From an uncultured Ruegeria sp. (GTDB lineage Bacteria; Pseudomonadota; Alphaproteobacteria; Rhodobacterales; Rhodobacteraceae), in contig NZ_CANMFF010000022.1 in NCBI RefSeq assembly GCF_947497005.1, positions 1 to 64,000 of the forward strand: a stretch of DNA of 64,000 nucleotides, written 5' to 3'. The notes beneath the pieces were generated by a model that did no database searches, had not been told where the DNA came from, and saw only the letters and a list, made by a program, of their open reading frames with translations. The translations under genes and the position numbers were made by a program. Shown piece by piece: positions 36,253-44,483 of the stretch. Numbering within the stretch: position 1 is the stretch's first letter; the number at the start of each line of letters is the position of its first letter.

Positions 36253-36842
36253 GATCCCCCTTCAAATTTGAACTCATTGCAGGCAATGCACTTACCACAC
36301 GGCTCTAGATTTCCGGCGTGGCATGAGTAAGTGTCTTTTATGCCTTTTTGACGAGCAAGTTCGACGACTTCTATTTTGTGAAACATTGATAGCGGGGCGA
36401 GAACTTTTATGTCGCGTCCCATGCAGCATCGTAACATGTTTTCAGCTTCACTCAGAAATCTTGCTGTTTGATCTGGAAACAAGCTGGTGTCCTCGTGCAA
36501 CAAACCGATTGAAACTCCATCTGCTGAGACCTGACTGGCGTAGGCCGCCGCTGTTAGCAAAAACAACATATTCCTACCCGGCGTAAATGCATCATCAGCA
36601 ATGTGGAGACTTTTGTCTGTTAAACCCGAACGGATGAGCTCTCCATACCCTCCAAGATTGGCGACATTCGGTTTTGGGAGGCTCAAATCTGACATGGCAT
36701 TGATACATGCTTGAAGTTCGAGATCGCGGGATATTTGGCCATAGTCAACAAAGAGCGGAAACTGTTGAACACCTTCTTCATCCGCCAATTTTGCCATAAG
36801 CGTTGAGTCCAAACCCCCAGATACTAGGCTGACGATACTCAT
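36249..36842 (-). CDS. QueC-like 7-cyano-7-deazaguanine synthase homologue
   Basis: 197 residues from the ATG at 36842, a little shorter than housekeeping QueC. It has the PP-loop SGGLDST (8-14), VDYGQ (32-36), PGRNMLFLLTAAAYA (88-102) and the zinc site of four Cys at 174, 182, 185 and 188 (CHAGNLEPCGKCIAC). QueC makes the nitrile of preQ0 from carboxydeazaguanine with ATP and ammonia. Here queD, queE and queF are absent and TGT- and Ogg-like genes are adjacent, as with Cap9 in type IV CBASS, so a defence role is more likely than queuosine synthesis. Overlaps both neighbours by 4 bp. Confidence 0.92.
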   Translation of the reverse strand: MSIVSLVSGGLDSTLMAKLADEEGVQQFPLFVDYGQISRDLELQACINAMSDLSLPKPNVANLGGYGELIRSGLTDKSLHIADDAFTPGRNMLFLLTAAAYASQVSADGVSIGLLHEDTSLFPDQTARFLSEAENMLRCCMGRDIKVLAPLSMFHKIEVVELARQKGIKDTYSCHAGNLEPCGKCIACNEFKFEGGS

Positions 36843-37549
36843 GCGGCTAAGAGCTCCTTCTCCATATTCTTCAAGACCCGCATTACTACCCAAATCGCCC
36901 AGTCGAGAAGTCCAACTTTGACACCCATTCCCAAAGCGTGTGCAGTCATTACGGCCTCATGCTTTCGATATGTTCGCAATGTAGAGATTGAGCCGTTGTT
37001 AGGGTCATAGATTTCCATAATCTTCATATAGTCCACCACATGTCTGTCTATGATCGCGAGGTCAAAACTGTGGTAAATGTTACGAAGAAACATACTTGCC
37101 TGTTTCGGCCCTATGCCCGGTGCATGGGTAACCAGCCAGTTTCGAGCTTCTTCTGGTTCACTGATCGTAGTTAACAATTCACTGAGATTTTCTGCTTCTA
37201 AATGGACGCGAGCCGCAAGCTTTGAGAGCTGATCAGCCCGTTTGTTCGGGAAGCGGTACCTCTTCCATTGATCACCTACCCGGAGTGGCTTCTTCAAGAG
37301 CACCAATAGCTTTTGGCACAACTCGTCTTCATGTCGAGTGCCGCTCAGCAAAACACCGGATTCGGCGATACTATCAGCAGCTGAAACGGCTAAATCATAC
37401 CGAACTTGACTGCTCAAAATGCAGCAAGAAAGCTCATACCACAATCCTGCTTCATCCAGTTGCGAATTGCGAGCCGCGATCTGTTGCTCGATATCGGTAT
37501 GTACCGCTTGAACCGCAGCAACAATTCTATTTTGGTCGGGGCTCATCAT
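36839..37549 (-). CDS. Ogg-type HhH DNA glycosylase homologue (Cap11-like)
   Basis: 236 residues. The helix-hairpin-helix APGIGPKQASMFLRN (143-157) with Lys149 and the DLAIIDRH segment with Asp168 match archaeal Ogg/Ogg2-type 8-oxoguanine glycosylases, so both catalytic residues are kept. In type IV CBASS a related protein (Cap11) accompanies the QueC and TGT homologues; its substrate may be a modified guanine base rather than oxidised DNA. Start and stop each overlap the neighbouring gene in ATGA. Confidence 0.85.
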   Translation of the reverse strand: MMSPDQNRIVAAVQAVHTDIEQQIAARNSQLDEAGLWYELSCCILSSQVRYDLAVSAADSIAESGVLLSGTRHEDELCQKLLVLLKKPLRVGDQWKRYRFPNKRADQLSKLAARVHLEAENLSELLTTISEPEEARNWLVTHAPGIGPKQASMFLRNIYHSFDLAIIDRHVVDYMKIMEIYDPNNGSISTLRTYRKHEAVMTAHALGMGVKVGLLDWAIWVVMRVLKNMEKELLAA

Positions 37550-39036
37550 CGAAATAGTCCTGGGATTTTAGTTTTGGATTGGCTGACCTTCTCTTCGCCC
37601 AGCACGCGTTCTGCAAAGACTTCTAACTTTCCATCGTCTGTATGTATTCTTAGCCCGTTTAAGAAATTTGCATAAAAATCCAAATTATGTAGACCAACTT
37701 TCCCCGAAATTCCTATATCTTCGTCACCTGTCGAACGAATTGCATCTTGAGTGATCTTTGAATCTGCCATCAAGGCCTGGTATTCAAAAAAATCAAAATG
37801 CTGCGTATGGTGAAGCGTCCGAGCTTTCGCATCTACAACATACCTACACCACTCGAGCCCGTCAAAACTGTCCGCGCCTGCGGCGGTATATATCACAATG
37901 CTGACAGGGTTTCCGGTTCCCAGGACGTGAATCGGTTGGTAGAAAGGAAGCGTCTGAAGTTCTTTCCGGATGCTGCCCAGCGTGGTTGCGCATTCAAAAA
38001 TGCCGGGGCCAAGCTCTCTCTCAGGCACAGCAATCATCGGAGGTTGTAATTCTTCAGCAATTTGTTTGACAACCTTTGGCAGGTCTTGAAGGTCGTGCCC
38101 GTAACCACTTTTCGCCTTTGGAGAGTGAACAATCGGAATAATGGGTGCCGAGGTTAGTTTTTGATCAAGCTTTGACTGTTCGATGATCTTCGCAGCAGAC
38201 GAATACATACTTCGCTGCGGGGGCTCATGCGAAGTTGGTTCCGAATAGTCGAAGGAAAGTACCCAGTTGTGAGGAATACTCGATAAAGCCTCACTAAAAT
38301 CAGAACGGCACCACGTTTTGTCATCGAGTCTTACTGCTTCGTAGTTTCCCGAGTCCACCATCACGAATCCACCACGCTTGGAGAATTCTCTGATCCGGTT
38401 CCTCAGTTTGCGGAGCTCTTTCTTATCTTTGCCTCTTGGATAGTTTCTATCGACGAGATCGTATGCAGAAACCAGAACTGTTTGGCACCTAGTCTCGTCT
38501 TTGGGGGCGGTAGCTCCAGTTCCAAAAAGGGTTAACAGCTCAACCGCCTCAAATGGGTCCAACCGGGTCTCGTAGGTTGAAGTCGAATGGAACAGTACTG
38601 GAAGTCGCAATAAGTTGTCTGCCAAGAGGGTTGTTCGTTCAGGTGGGCTTTTGGGAGCAACCACCTTTGAAATCTTCCTTTGCAATTGGCGAAGCCCAGG
38701 ATGGTCTGCCTCGCCATCCCAACCTATGAGATCAACTGTGCTCCACTCTGCATGATAGTCCGGAGCCTCGCATTCTTCTATGCGAGCCGGGATAAGCACG
38801 GCGCCAGCCTTTTCTGCGATTTCAAGCTCGCTGTAGACTCGATTACTAGATCTGGCAGCTGCCGACCAAATTGGTAAGACACATGCTGCTTTCTTAATTT
38901 CAGAAGGTATCACTTCTTGGAATCTGCCCGTTGCATCGTCATCCCACCAGACCGTCCAACGTTGCCTTAGAATTTTCACAAGTTCCTCAACCAGCGAGAA
39001 ATCAGTGCTGGAGTAGATCAAACAAATATCGGCCAA
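37546..39036 (-). CDS. TIR-TGT fusion protein
   Basis: 496 residues. Residues 1-125 are a TIR domain (DICLIYSSTDFSLVEELV, VWWDDDATG, IPIWS-like LPIWSAAAR, and VYSELEIAEKAGA with candidate Glu70). Residues about 145-410 resemble tRNA-guanine transglycosylase: VMVDSGNYEA (225-234), SFDYSEP (261-267), IHVLGTGNP (369-377) and GADSFDGLEWC (387-397), whose Asp sits where TGT has its nucleophile. The Cys3His zinc site of true TGT is not visible. Cap10 of type IV CBASS is a TGT homologue of this kind, but a TIR fusion is unusual. The stop overlaps the Ogg-like gene by 4 bp. It probably handles a deazaguanine or guanine base as signal or switch for the TIR domain. Confidence 0.82.
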   Translation of the reverse strand: MADICLIYSSTDFSLVEELVKILRQRWTVWWDDDATGRFQEVIPSEIKKAACVLPIWSAAARSSNRVYSELEIAEKAGAVLIPARIEECEAPDYHAEWSTVDLIGWDGEADHPGLRQLQRKISKVVAPKSPPERTTLLADNLLRLPVLFHSTSTYETRLDPFEAVELLTLFGTGATAPKDETRCQTVLVSAYDLVDRNYPRGKDKKELRKLRNRIREFSKRGGFVMVDSGNYEAVRLDDKTWCRSDFSEALSSIPHNWVLSFDYSEPTSHEPPQRSMYSSAAKIIEQSKLDQKLTSAPIIPIVHSPKAKSGYGHDLQDLPKVVKQIAEELQPPMIAVPERELGPGIFECATTLGSIRKELQTLPFYQPIHVLGTGNPVSIVIYTAAGADSFDGLEWCRYVVDAKARTLHHTQHFDFFEYQALMADSKITQDAIRSTGDEDIGISGKVGLHNLDFYANFLNGLRIHTDDGKLEVFAERVLGEEKVSQSKTKIPGLFR

Positions 39037-39135
39037 ATGTCACACCTTAATTCACTCTCCTTAGAGTTTAACAGCGTTTCTCAAATAAACGCGAGAGTGT
39101 TCTTGCTTAAGTGGGTGAGTATTTACTCAACCATT

Positions 39136-40314
39136 CTATGTAGACCAACATGCCTGATACAGGGCAGTTGCGAAGTCAGATGTGACGTTCACGCCTTCGT
39201 CCAAGAGCTTCAGCATCGAATGCTGGTCACTGATCTCCAATAGCAGCGTTACAACCCGGCCGTCGCTCACGGCTTTGATGCATCTTTGTATCGCAGGTTC
39301 TTCTGGTTGATCTGAAAGTACAAGAAGCGATCCCCAATCTTCGTCAAAACTTCTAGGTCCATCAATCAATGGGCAAACAACCTCCGCCCCCAACTCCCTA
39401 AGGCGAAAACATGCCTCCTCCAGAGTATAACGTCTACCAATTGTATCAACCTTCCCCTCTAGCCGAAGTGGCAGCGCGTTAGTCTGCCCAACTGATACCA
39501 ATTTGACGTCACCAAAGTTTTGTTCTGGTAGACTCCGTGTGGCAACATAAAGAGAAACATACTGTGATGCTAAATCAGCGGCCTCGGCGGGGGGTCTTTG
39601 TTCTTCGGCCCAATAGTAGGCGAAAATGGCACTGAAAACGTCCCCAGTTCCAATTTTAAATACACTATCGGATCGGTAAGCCGGAATGGATCGCTCCGAT
39701 CCGTTGTCCTCAAAAACAACGGCTCCGAATGGCCCTCTTTTTAGGACGACTACATTGGCAAAGTGTGTTGAAACAATCTCTCTACACGCCTCTAAAGCGT
39801 TGAGTTTCGGAGCGATCGATATTGCCTCCGCTGCGTTTACAATAAGAGCGAGTTCTTTCGCTGTTGAGCCGTTCCTGTAGAATGGAGCGGGACTTTTGGA
39901 GGTTTGTGGATCATACACCGCTCGCTCAGCTTTAACGATGGCATCTCCATCCAAGAAACCAAACCGCAAAACTGCCTTGCCCTCCAGATGGATTGGGTCA
40001 TTTTGAAATATTTTGGCTGGCGTTGGTTCAATGTGAGGCGTCGAAAGAGGGTGAAAATAAGCAAACACTACCCCATTTTGACAGGGTGATCGTCGGATCT
40101 CTATTCCAAGCGCTTTAAGCCTATCGATACCTGCCTGTTTGTCACACTTTGCATATGTGTGAAGCACACTTCCTGGTGAGAGCTTAGAAACAGCGGCGGC
40201 CGCCCTTCCTCCAGATCCGAACTCCTCGTGCCAGCTCGGAACAACGCAGATTTCTGTGTAGAGGCCGCCCGCGATCTGCATTTCAATAATCCAGGTCTCA
40301 CCATTCTTCGGCAT
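39136..40314 (-). CDS. PfkB-like kinase with deoxyribosyltransferase-like C-terminus
   Basis: 392 residues. The N-terminal 270 residues follow the PfkB/ribokinase plan (QIAGGLYTE start, GSGGRAAAAVSKL, and the anion-hole/catalytic-base loop FKIGTGDVFSAIF with GTGD at 222-225). Residues 290-392 (TLEEACFRLRELGAEVVCPLIDG, SLLVLSD, TSDFATALYQACW) resemble nucleoside 2-deoxyribosyltransferases, though the usual catalytic Glu is not obvious. Such kinase-deoxyribosyltransferase proteins should phosphorylate or remodel a nucleoside, which fits a role in making a nucleotide signal. First gene of the operon, 99 bp before the TIR-TGT gene. Confidence 0.75.
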   Translation of the reverse strand: MPKNGETWIIEMQIAGGLYTEICVVPSWHEEFGSGGRAAAAVSKLSPGSVLHTYAKCDKQAGIDRLKALGIEIRRSPCQNGVVFAYFHPLSTPHIEPTPAKIFQNDPIHLEGKAVLRFGFLDGDAIVKAERAVYDPQTSKSPAPFYRNGSTAKELALIVNAAEAISIAPKLNALEACREIVSTHFANVVVLKRGPFGAVVFEDNGSERSIPAYRSDSVFKIGTGDVFSAIFAYYWAEEQRPPAEAADLASQYVSLYVATRSLPEQNFGDVKLVSVGQTNALPLRLEGKVDTIGRRYTLEEACFRLRELGAEVVCPLIDGPRSFDEDWGSLLVLSDQPEEPAIQRCIKAVSDGRVVTLLLEISDQHSMLKLLDEGVNVTSDFATALYQACWST

Positions 40315-40488
40315 TCAGCGATTTACTGAACCCAAGTTCATGCCAAGATTCAACAAATCGAATTGTTTCGAGCTGAACCTTATCAAAACTATTGATGATG
40401 GTCATTCAAGCTTTTTCTGTCGAAGTGCTGGGCTCAGGACCCATTTATCTCCGGTTAGCGGCATGCTTCACCGCTCTATAAGTTAGCG

Positions 40489-40677
40489 TTAGGCATACCG
40501 ACGTCCTGCACCTACTCCCTCGGAGCATCCGACCGTCTCGAGCCATTGCGGTTGATGAAGATCCATACCGCTCAACACACGCCGGTCGTCAACACGTGGC
40601 TTGCCATGACTTTTCGGAAAGTGCGGTCTCAACCGGGCCATCTGCTCGTCGGTTAAACAAAACAAGTCGCTCATCAC
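40489..40677 (-). pseudogene. IS5-family transposase N-terminal fragment
   Basis: MSDLFCLTDEQMARLRPHFPKSHGKPRVDDRRVLSG is the start of an IS5-family transposase; after it the frame shifts and degenerates and the catalytic domain is missing. It lies between the kinase gene and the TIR-antiporter gene. A C-terminal fragment of the same family lies at 43165-43368 in the opposite orientation, so the pair may come from one or two insertions. Confidence 0.85.
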
Positions 40678-40920
40678 GCCCTCTGAAATTCAGAAGCTTG
40701 AATCAGCTGGGCGCGTCGTCTGCGACCAAATCAATGGATCCAGCGCCCAGTCTTGAAGTGGTTGAATTCAAATTGAAAATTTGTGATCCAAGGCCACAAA
40801 ACCCCTTACTCATTACAGGATTGATTCTTCGCACAAGGCACACCTTTGTTCTTACGTGCAATTTGTGCTCAATTTGATACCATCGGACGTGATACATCAA
40901 TTTTTTGCATATCGCCTTAA

Positions 40921-42858
40921 ATGGGCAATGAATTTATGAATGAGTTCCTTTACCAAGCTACAGTCTATTTGTTTGCCGCAGTCCTAACCGTATCTGTCTT
41001 GAATCGAGTCGGCCTCGGTTCTGTGTTAGGTTATTTACTCGCAGGAGTCGTCATTGGACCAATTTTTGGCTTGGTCGGGCCTGAGAGTGAATCGCTTCAA
41101 CACGTTGCTGAATTTGGCGTCGTTATGATGTTGTTCCTAATTGGCTTAAGCATTGCACCAATTGAGCTTTGGAACACGCGTTACTCACTTTTGGGATTAG
41201 GCGGCAGTCAGATTATTTTTACAACGGTGGTCATTATGCTGCTGACATCGCTTGCGGGCCATCCGTGGAGCGTGTCTCTCGCCGTTGCTCTGACCCTGTG
41301 CCTCTCTTCTACAGCAATTGTCTTGCAGACGCTCTCGGAAACCAGTCAGTTACATTCAAGTGGTGGTCGCGCCGCATTCTCTGTGCTGCTTATGCAAGAC
41401 TTTGCAGTAATACCGATACTCGCCTTCTTGCCTTTACTGGCACTGCCGCCACTACCCCTTATTTCAGAAGATGGTTCGATGGACCGCCGTGTTGCTGATT
41501 TCGATGAGTACGCACATGGCAATCTCTCTTTGATTGAAGGTCTTCCCGGATGGGGCGTTACAATGATTACTATTGGTGCAGTTGCCTTTATCATTTTGTT
41601 TGGCAGATTTTTTGCAAATCCACTGTTTCGATTTGTCTCAACAGGCAATAAACGTGAGATGCAGACGGCTCTAGCCCTCAGTGTTGTTGTCGGCATTTCA
41701 TTCCTCATGAGCCTTGTTGGACTTCCACCTGCGCTTGGTGCATTTGTTGCAGGTCTAGTATTGGCAAATTCGGATTTTCGAGACCTAATTGACGGTGTTA
41801 TTCAGCCGTTCAAATCGCTTTTTATGGGGTTGTTCTTTATTACCGTGGGCGCAGGTATTGACGTCGGTTTGTTCTTTAGTGATCCTCTAAATTTTTTGGC
41901 GCTAGCTCTGCTTCTAATAGTCGTTAAGGGCATTATTTTATTAGTATTGGGGTATTTCTACCAACTTCCAAGTCGCGATCTTTGGATTTTCACGATAGGT
42001 CTCGCACAAGCCGGTGAATTTGGGTTTGTACTTCTCGCATTTTCTACACAACAAAATGTGATCCCGCCTGATTTATCGCAAAAACTATTGATGGTAATAG
42101 CATTGACGATGTTAATGACCCCCATATTTTTGGCTTTAACTCGGCCTGTCACAAGGCTGGCAATTGGGAGTGGCGCGCCGATCCAGCACGGCAGGATAAA
42201 GGTTTTCATTAGCTATTCTAGAGACAACAAGGAAGAGATGGAAGACTTCAAGATCTTTTTAGAGAGCCAAAGATTTGAGGTCATTTACGATTCTCGCAAC
42301 ATCCCCTTTGGAGAAGAATGGAAAAAAGAACTTCGGTATTTGATCGAGCAAGCTGACGTAGTAATATGGCTTATAAGTCCGCCATCGATTAAATCCTATT
42401 GGTGCAATTGGGAGCTGAGGCAAATTGAAGAGTTAAAAAAGAAGCTTGTACCAATTTTTATTGAAGACGTCCCGCTGAATTTGGTTCCAAAAGAAGTCAG
42501 GGCTAGGCAGATTATGCCCGGATCCGGTTGCTTCAATCTTGAAAGCCGTGACCACAAGATTTCATTGGCTCAGTTGCTGGCGTCGGACTACGACTGGATA
42601 AAGTACCATACACGGCTTGGCGATCGGGCGAGGGTTTGGGACGACGCTGACCGCAGCGCGGATAGATTGTTGACTGAAGCAGAGTTGCAGGAAGCCGAGG
42701 AATGGTATGCTCAACGCCCTCATGCTGCTCCCGAGCCCACTCCAGTTATAGATGATTTCATTCAAAGCAGTAGGCTTCATTTACACGGAAATATGTCAGA
42801 CAAAAATGACCCTGCTTTCTCTACTACTCCTAAAACCAAAAGACCGCTTAAGCCGTGA
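40921..42858 (+). CDS. CPA2 cation/proton antiporter fused to TIR domain
   Basis: 645 residues. Residues 1-415 are a Kef-type CPA2 transporter with about twelve membrane helices (LGSVLGYLLAGVVIGPIFGL, FGVVMMLFLIGL, LSSTAIVLQTL, GLPPALGAFVAGLVLA, GLAQAGEFGFVLLAF). In KefB/KefC and relatives a Rossmann TrkA-N/RCK domain follows. Here residues 423-560 are instead a TIR domain: IKVFISYSRDNKEE, DSRNIPFGEEWKKE, SPPSIKSYWCNWELR with candidate catalytic Glu498. A charged tail follows. It should sit in the inner membrane with the TIR domain in the cytosol, perhaps opening K+/H+ flux or sensing NAD. The start could be 40921 or the Met at 40936. Divergent from the deazaguanine-type operon. Confidence 0.92.
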   Translation: MGNEFMNEFLYQATVYLFAAVLTVSVLNRVGLGSVLGYLLAGVVIGPIFGLVGPESESLQHVAEFGVVMMLFLIGLSIAPIELWNTRYSLLGLGGSQIIFTTVVIMLLTSLAGHPWSVSLAVALTLCLSSTAIVLQTLSETSQLHSSGGRAAFSVLLMQDFAVIPILAFLPLLALPPLPLISEDGSMDRRVADFDEYAHGNLSLIEGLPGWGVTMITIGAVAFIILFGRFFANPLFRFVSTGNKREMQTALALSVVVGISFLMSLVGLPPALGAFVAGLVLANSDFRDLIDGVIQPFKSLFMGLFFITVGAGIDVGLFFSDPLNFLALALLLIVVKGIILLVLGYFYQLPSRDLWIFTIGLAQAGEFGFVLLAFSTQQNVIPPDLSQKLLMVIALTMLMTPIFLALTRPVTRLAIGSGAPIQHGRIKVFISYSRDNKEEMEDFKIFLESQRFEVIYDSRNIPFGEEWKKELRYLIEQADVVIWLISPPSIKSYWCNWELRQIEELKKKLVPIFIEDVPLNLVPKEVRARQIMPGSGCFNLESRDHKISLAQLLASDYDWIKYHTRLGDRARVWDDADRSADRLLTEAELQEAEEWYAQRPHAAPEPTPVIDDFIQSSRLHLHGNMSDKNDPAFSTTPKTKRPLKP

Positions 42859-43164
42859 TTTTGAGCGTCCCCAACTGAACTGGTCTAGCCCCGGTGCATG
42901 TTCTCGTGGAAGACGCGACTCGTGAGGTCATGTCGATGGGCAGGTTTAGATTGCGGTTTGTCCTTAAGTTCCCATTGCTGGGACGTGAGCTATTCGCTGA
43001 CTGATAAAAGGACAATTGTGAGGTATTTTCTGTGGTATGGGTGCAAATCAATAAGATATAAATGATTTTTAACAATATGTTATGTGTTAAGTGCGCAGGA
43101 CTTCGTCTCCGCCACTACTGCACAATATATCTATAGGTTTTAAATACTTAAGCCTTCCACTAAG
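42859..43164. other. Non-coding right end of island 2
   Basis: No gene is seen between the antiporter-TIR gene and the IS5 fragment. The A+T-rich spacer ends with the att repeat at 43101-43114. Confidence 0.6.
43101..43114 (+). repeat. Right att repeat of island 2
   Basis: cttcgtctccgcca, identical to the last 14 bases of the tRNA-Ser remnant at 30320-30333. No further tRNA sequence is present here, as expected for the far end of an element that integrated at a tRNA 3' end. Confidence 0.75.
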
Positions 43165-43368
43165 GTGTTACCCCACGTTATCCCCGGTCGGAAGCAGCGC
43201 AAGACAACGGTGAAGTACGACAAGCGCCGATACAAACGCCGCAACCGGATCGAGATCATGTTTGGCAGGCTTAAGGATTGGCGCCGTGTGGCAACCCGTT
43301 ACGACAGGTGCCCCAAGGTCTTCCTCTCAGCAATCGCCCTCGCAGCTCTCGTCATCTATTGGCTACGA
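43165..43368 (+). pseudogene. IS5-family transposase C-terminal fragment
   Basis: PGRKQRKTTVKYDKRRYKRRNRIEIMFGRLKDWRRVATRYDR is the conserved C-terminal DDE region of IS5-family transposases, with the last catalytic Glu in RIEIMFGRLKD. The N-terminal two thirds are missing. The remnant lies 50 bp beyond the right att repeat of island 2. Confidence 0.9.
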
Positions 43369-43623
43369 GTCCTGACCCTAATCATGTTTGCAAATGTGTC
43401 TGATATAGGAATTTCGGGCATAACAGCGATGCGGCTTTTCTACAATTACGACTTTTTGAGCCGTAACCAACAAATCGATAGACAAGTGCTGCTGCCAACG
43501 GATGGTTCGGTGATAGAGTCGTTGCCTTTTCCGGTTCGCAGATGGTCAATGCAACGAGGCGTAACGTTCGAAACTTTGTAGTAGATCTGGTGCTCGCTGC
43601 CACCAAGAGTTGCGGCATAGGTC

Positions 43624-44256
43624 TCACACGATGACGCGCATCAGCTTGCGCAATTCATCTGCCAGTTCAGTGTCAGCATCCTCTTCGCCAGAGACAAAGC
43701 GTACCAAAGCCGCCTGAAAAAGACCATCAATAGCGGCATACGCCGCATTGGGCGTGAGTTTTGGTGTGCTGTTTCCCAAACGCGCATAGCGCTCAATTAT
43801 TCTCCAGACCATGTTTTCCAAATCAGAGTCAATTTGCTTCACATCTGTCCAAAGCACCTTGTCAAACAAAGCTTGCGAACGAAGATCGTACCAAAGGCGA
43901 TGTATTTTGGTTTCGTTCAACAAGGTTTCGGTGAGCTTTTGGAGAAAGGCGTTGAGCAGATCTTCTTGAGTTCCCGCAGTCTCGATAGCCAGATCATAGC
44001 GGCGCACGCATACCGATTTGTACTGCCGGATGCATTGAACGATGAGGTCATCCTTGTCGTTGAAGTAGTAGCGCAGGACACCGTGTGAGAAATCGGTATT
44101 GTCCGCGATGTCTCTCAGTGACGTTCGGGCGTACCCCAATTCAGCGAGCGTAGTCAGTGCGGCATTTGCAAGTTCTGCCTGACGACTCGCAAACTTATTG
44201 ACCTTTGCATGCGCACGCTCGCTTGCGTCATCCAAACGGTTTCGGGGTTTGGCCAT
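43624..44256 (-). CDS. TetR/AcrR family transcriptional regulator
   Basis: 210 residues. N-terminal TetR helix-turn-helix: AALTTLAELGYARTSLRDIADNTDFSHGVLRYYFNDKDDLI (about 32-72). The C-terminal domain is a ligand-binding helical bundle. It is divergent from the enoyl-CoA hydratase gene with a shared 230-bp control region, so that gene is its likely target and an acyl-CoA or fatty acid a plausible inducer. Confidence 0.93.
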   Translation of the reverse strand: MAKPRNRLDDASERAHAKVNKFASRQAELANAALTTLAELGYARTSLRDIADNTDFSHGVLRYYFNDKDDLIVQCIRQYKSVCVRRYDLAIETAGTQEDLLNAFLQKLTETLLNETKIHRLWYDLRSQALFDKVLWTDVKQIDSDLENMVWRIIERYARLGNSTPKLTPNAAYAAIDGLFQAALVRFVSGEEDADTELADELRKLMRVIV

Positions 44257-44483
44257 TAAGAACTCCAGACTTGCCGGTGTTTTGAGTGGTTAGCTCTGCT
44301 TTTCAGCTACTTACCTGAAAACACTTCCTACCATTGGATTCCAGCGAAATTCAAATGTAAAATAAAAAACCTTACAACTGTAAAAAAATTTCTATGTGTA
44401 GCGACAGCCAGACACGCTGGCCGTGGAAAATGGCGAGAGCCGGCCACTTCTCAATTGGTCAGAAACTTCTTAGGAGCTTCAAA

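Noticed and set aside
36249..36842. QueC-like gene as part of queuosine biosynthesis
   Set aside because: No queD, queE or queF gene is adjacent, and the neighbours are TIR, TGT-fusion and Ogg-like genes as in defence loci.
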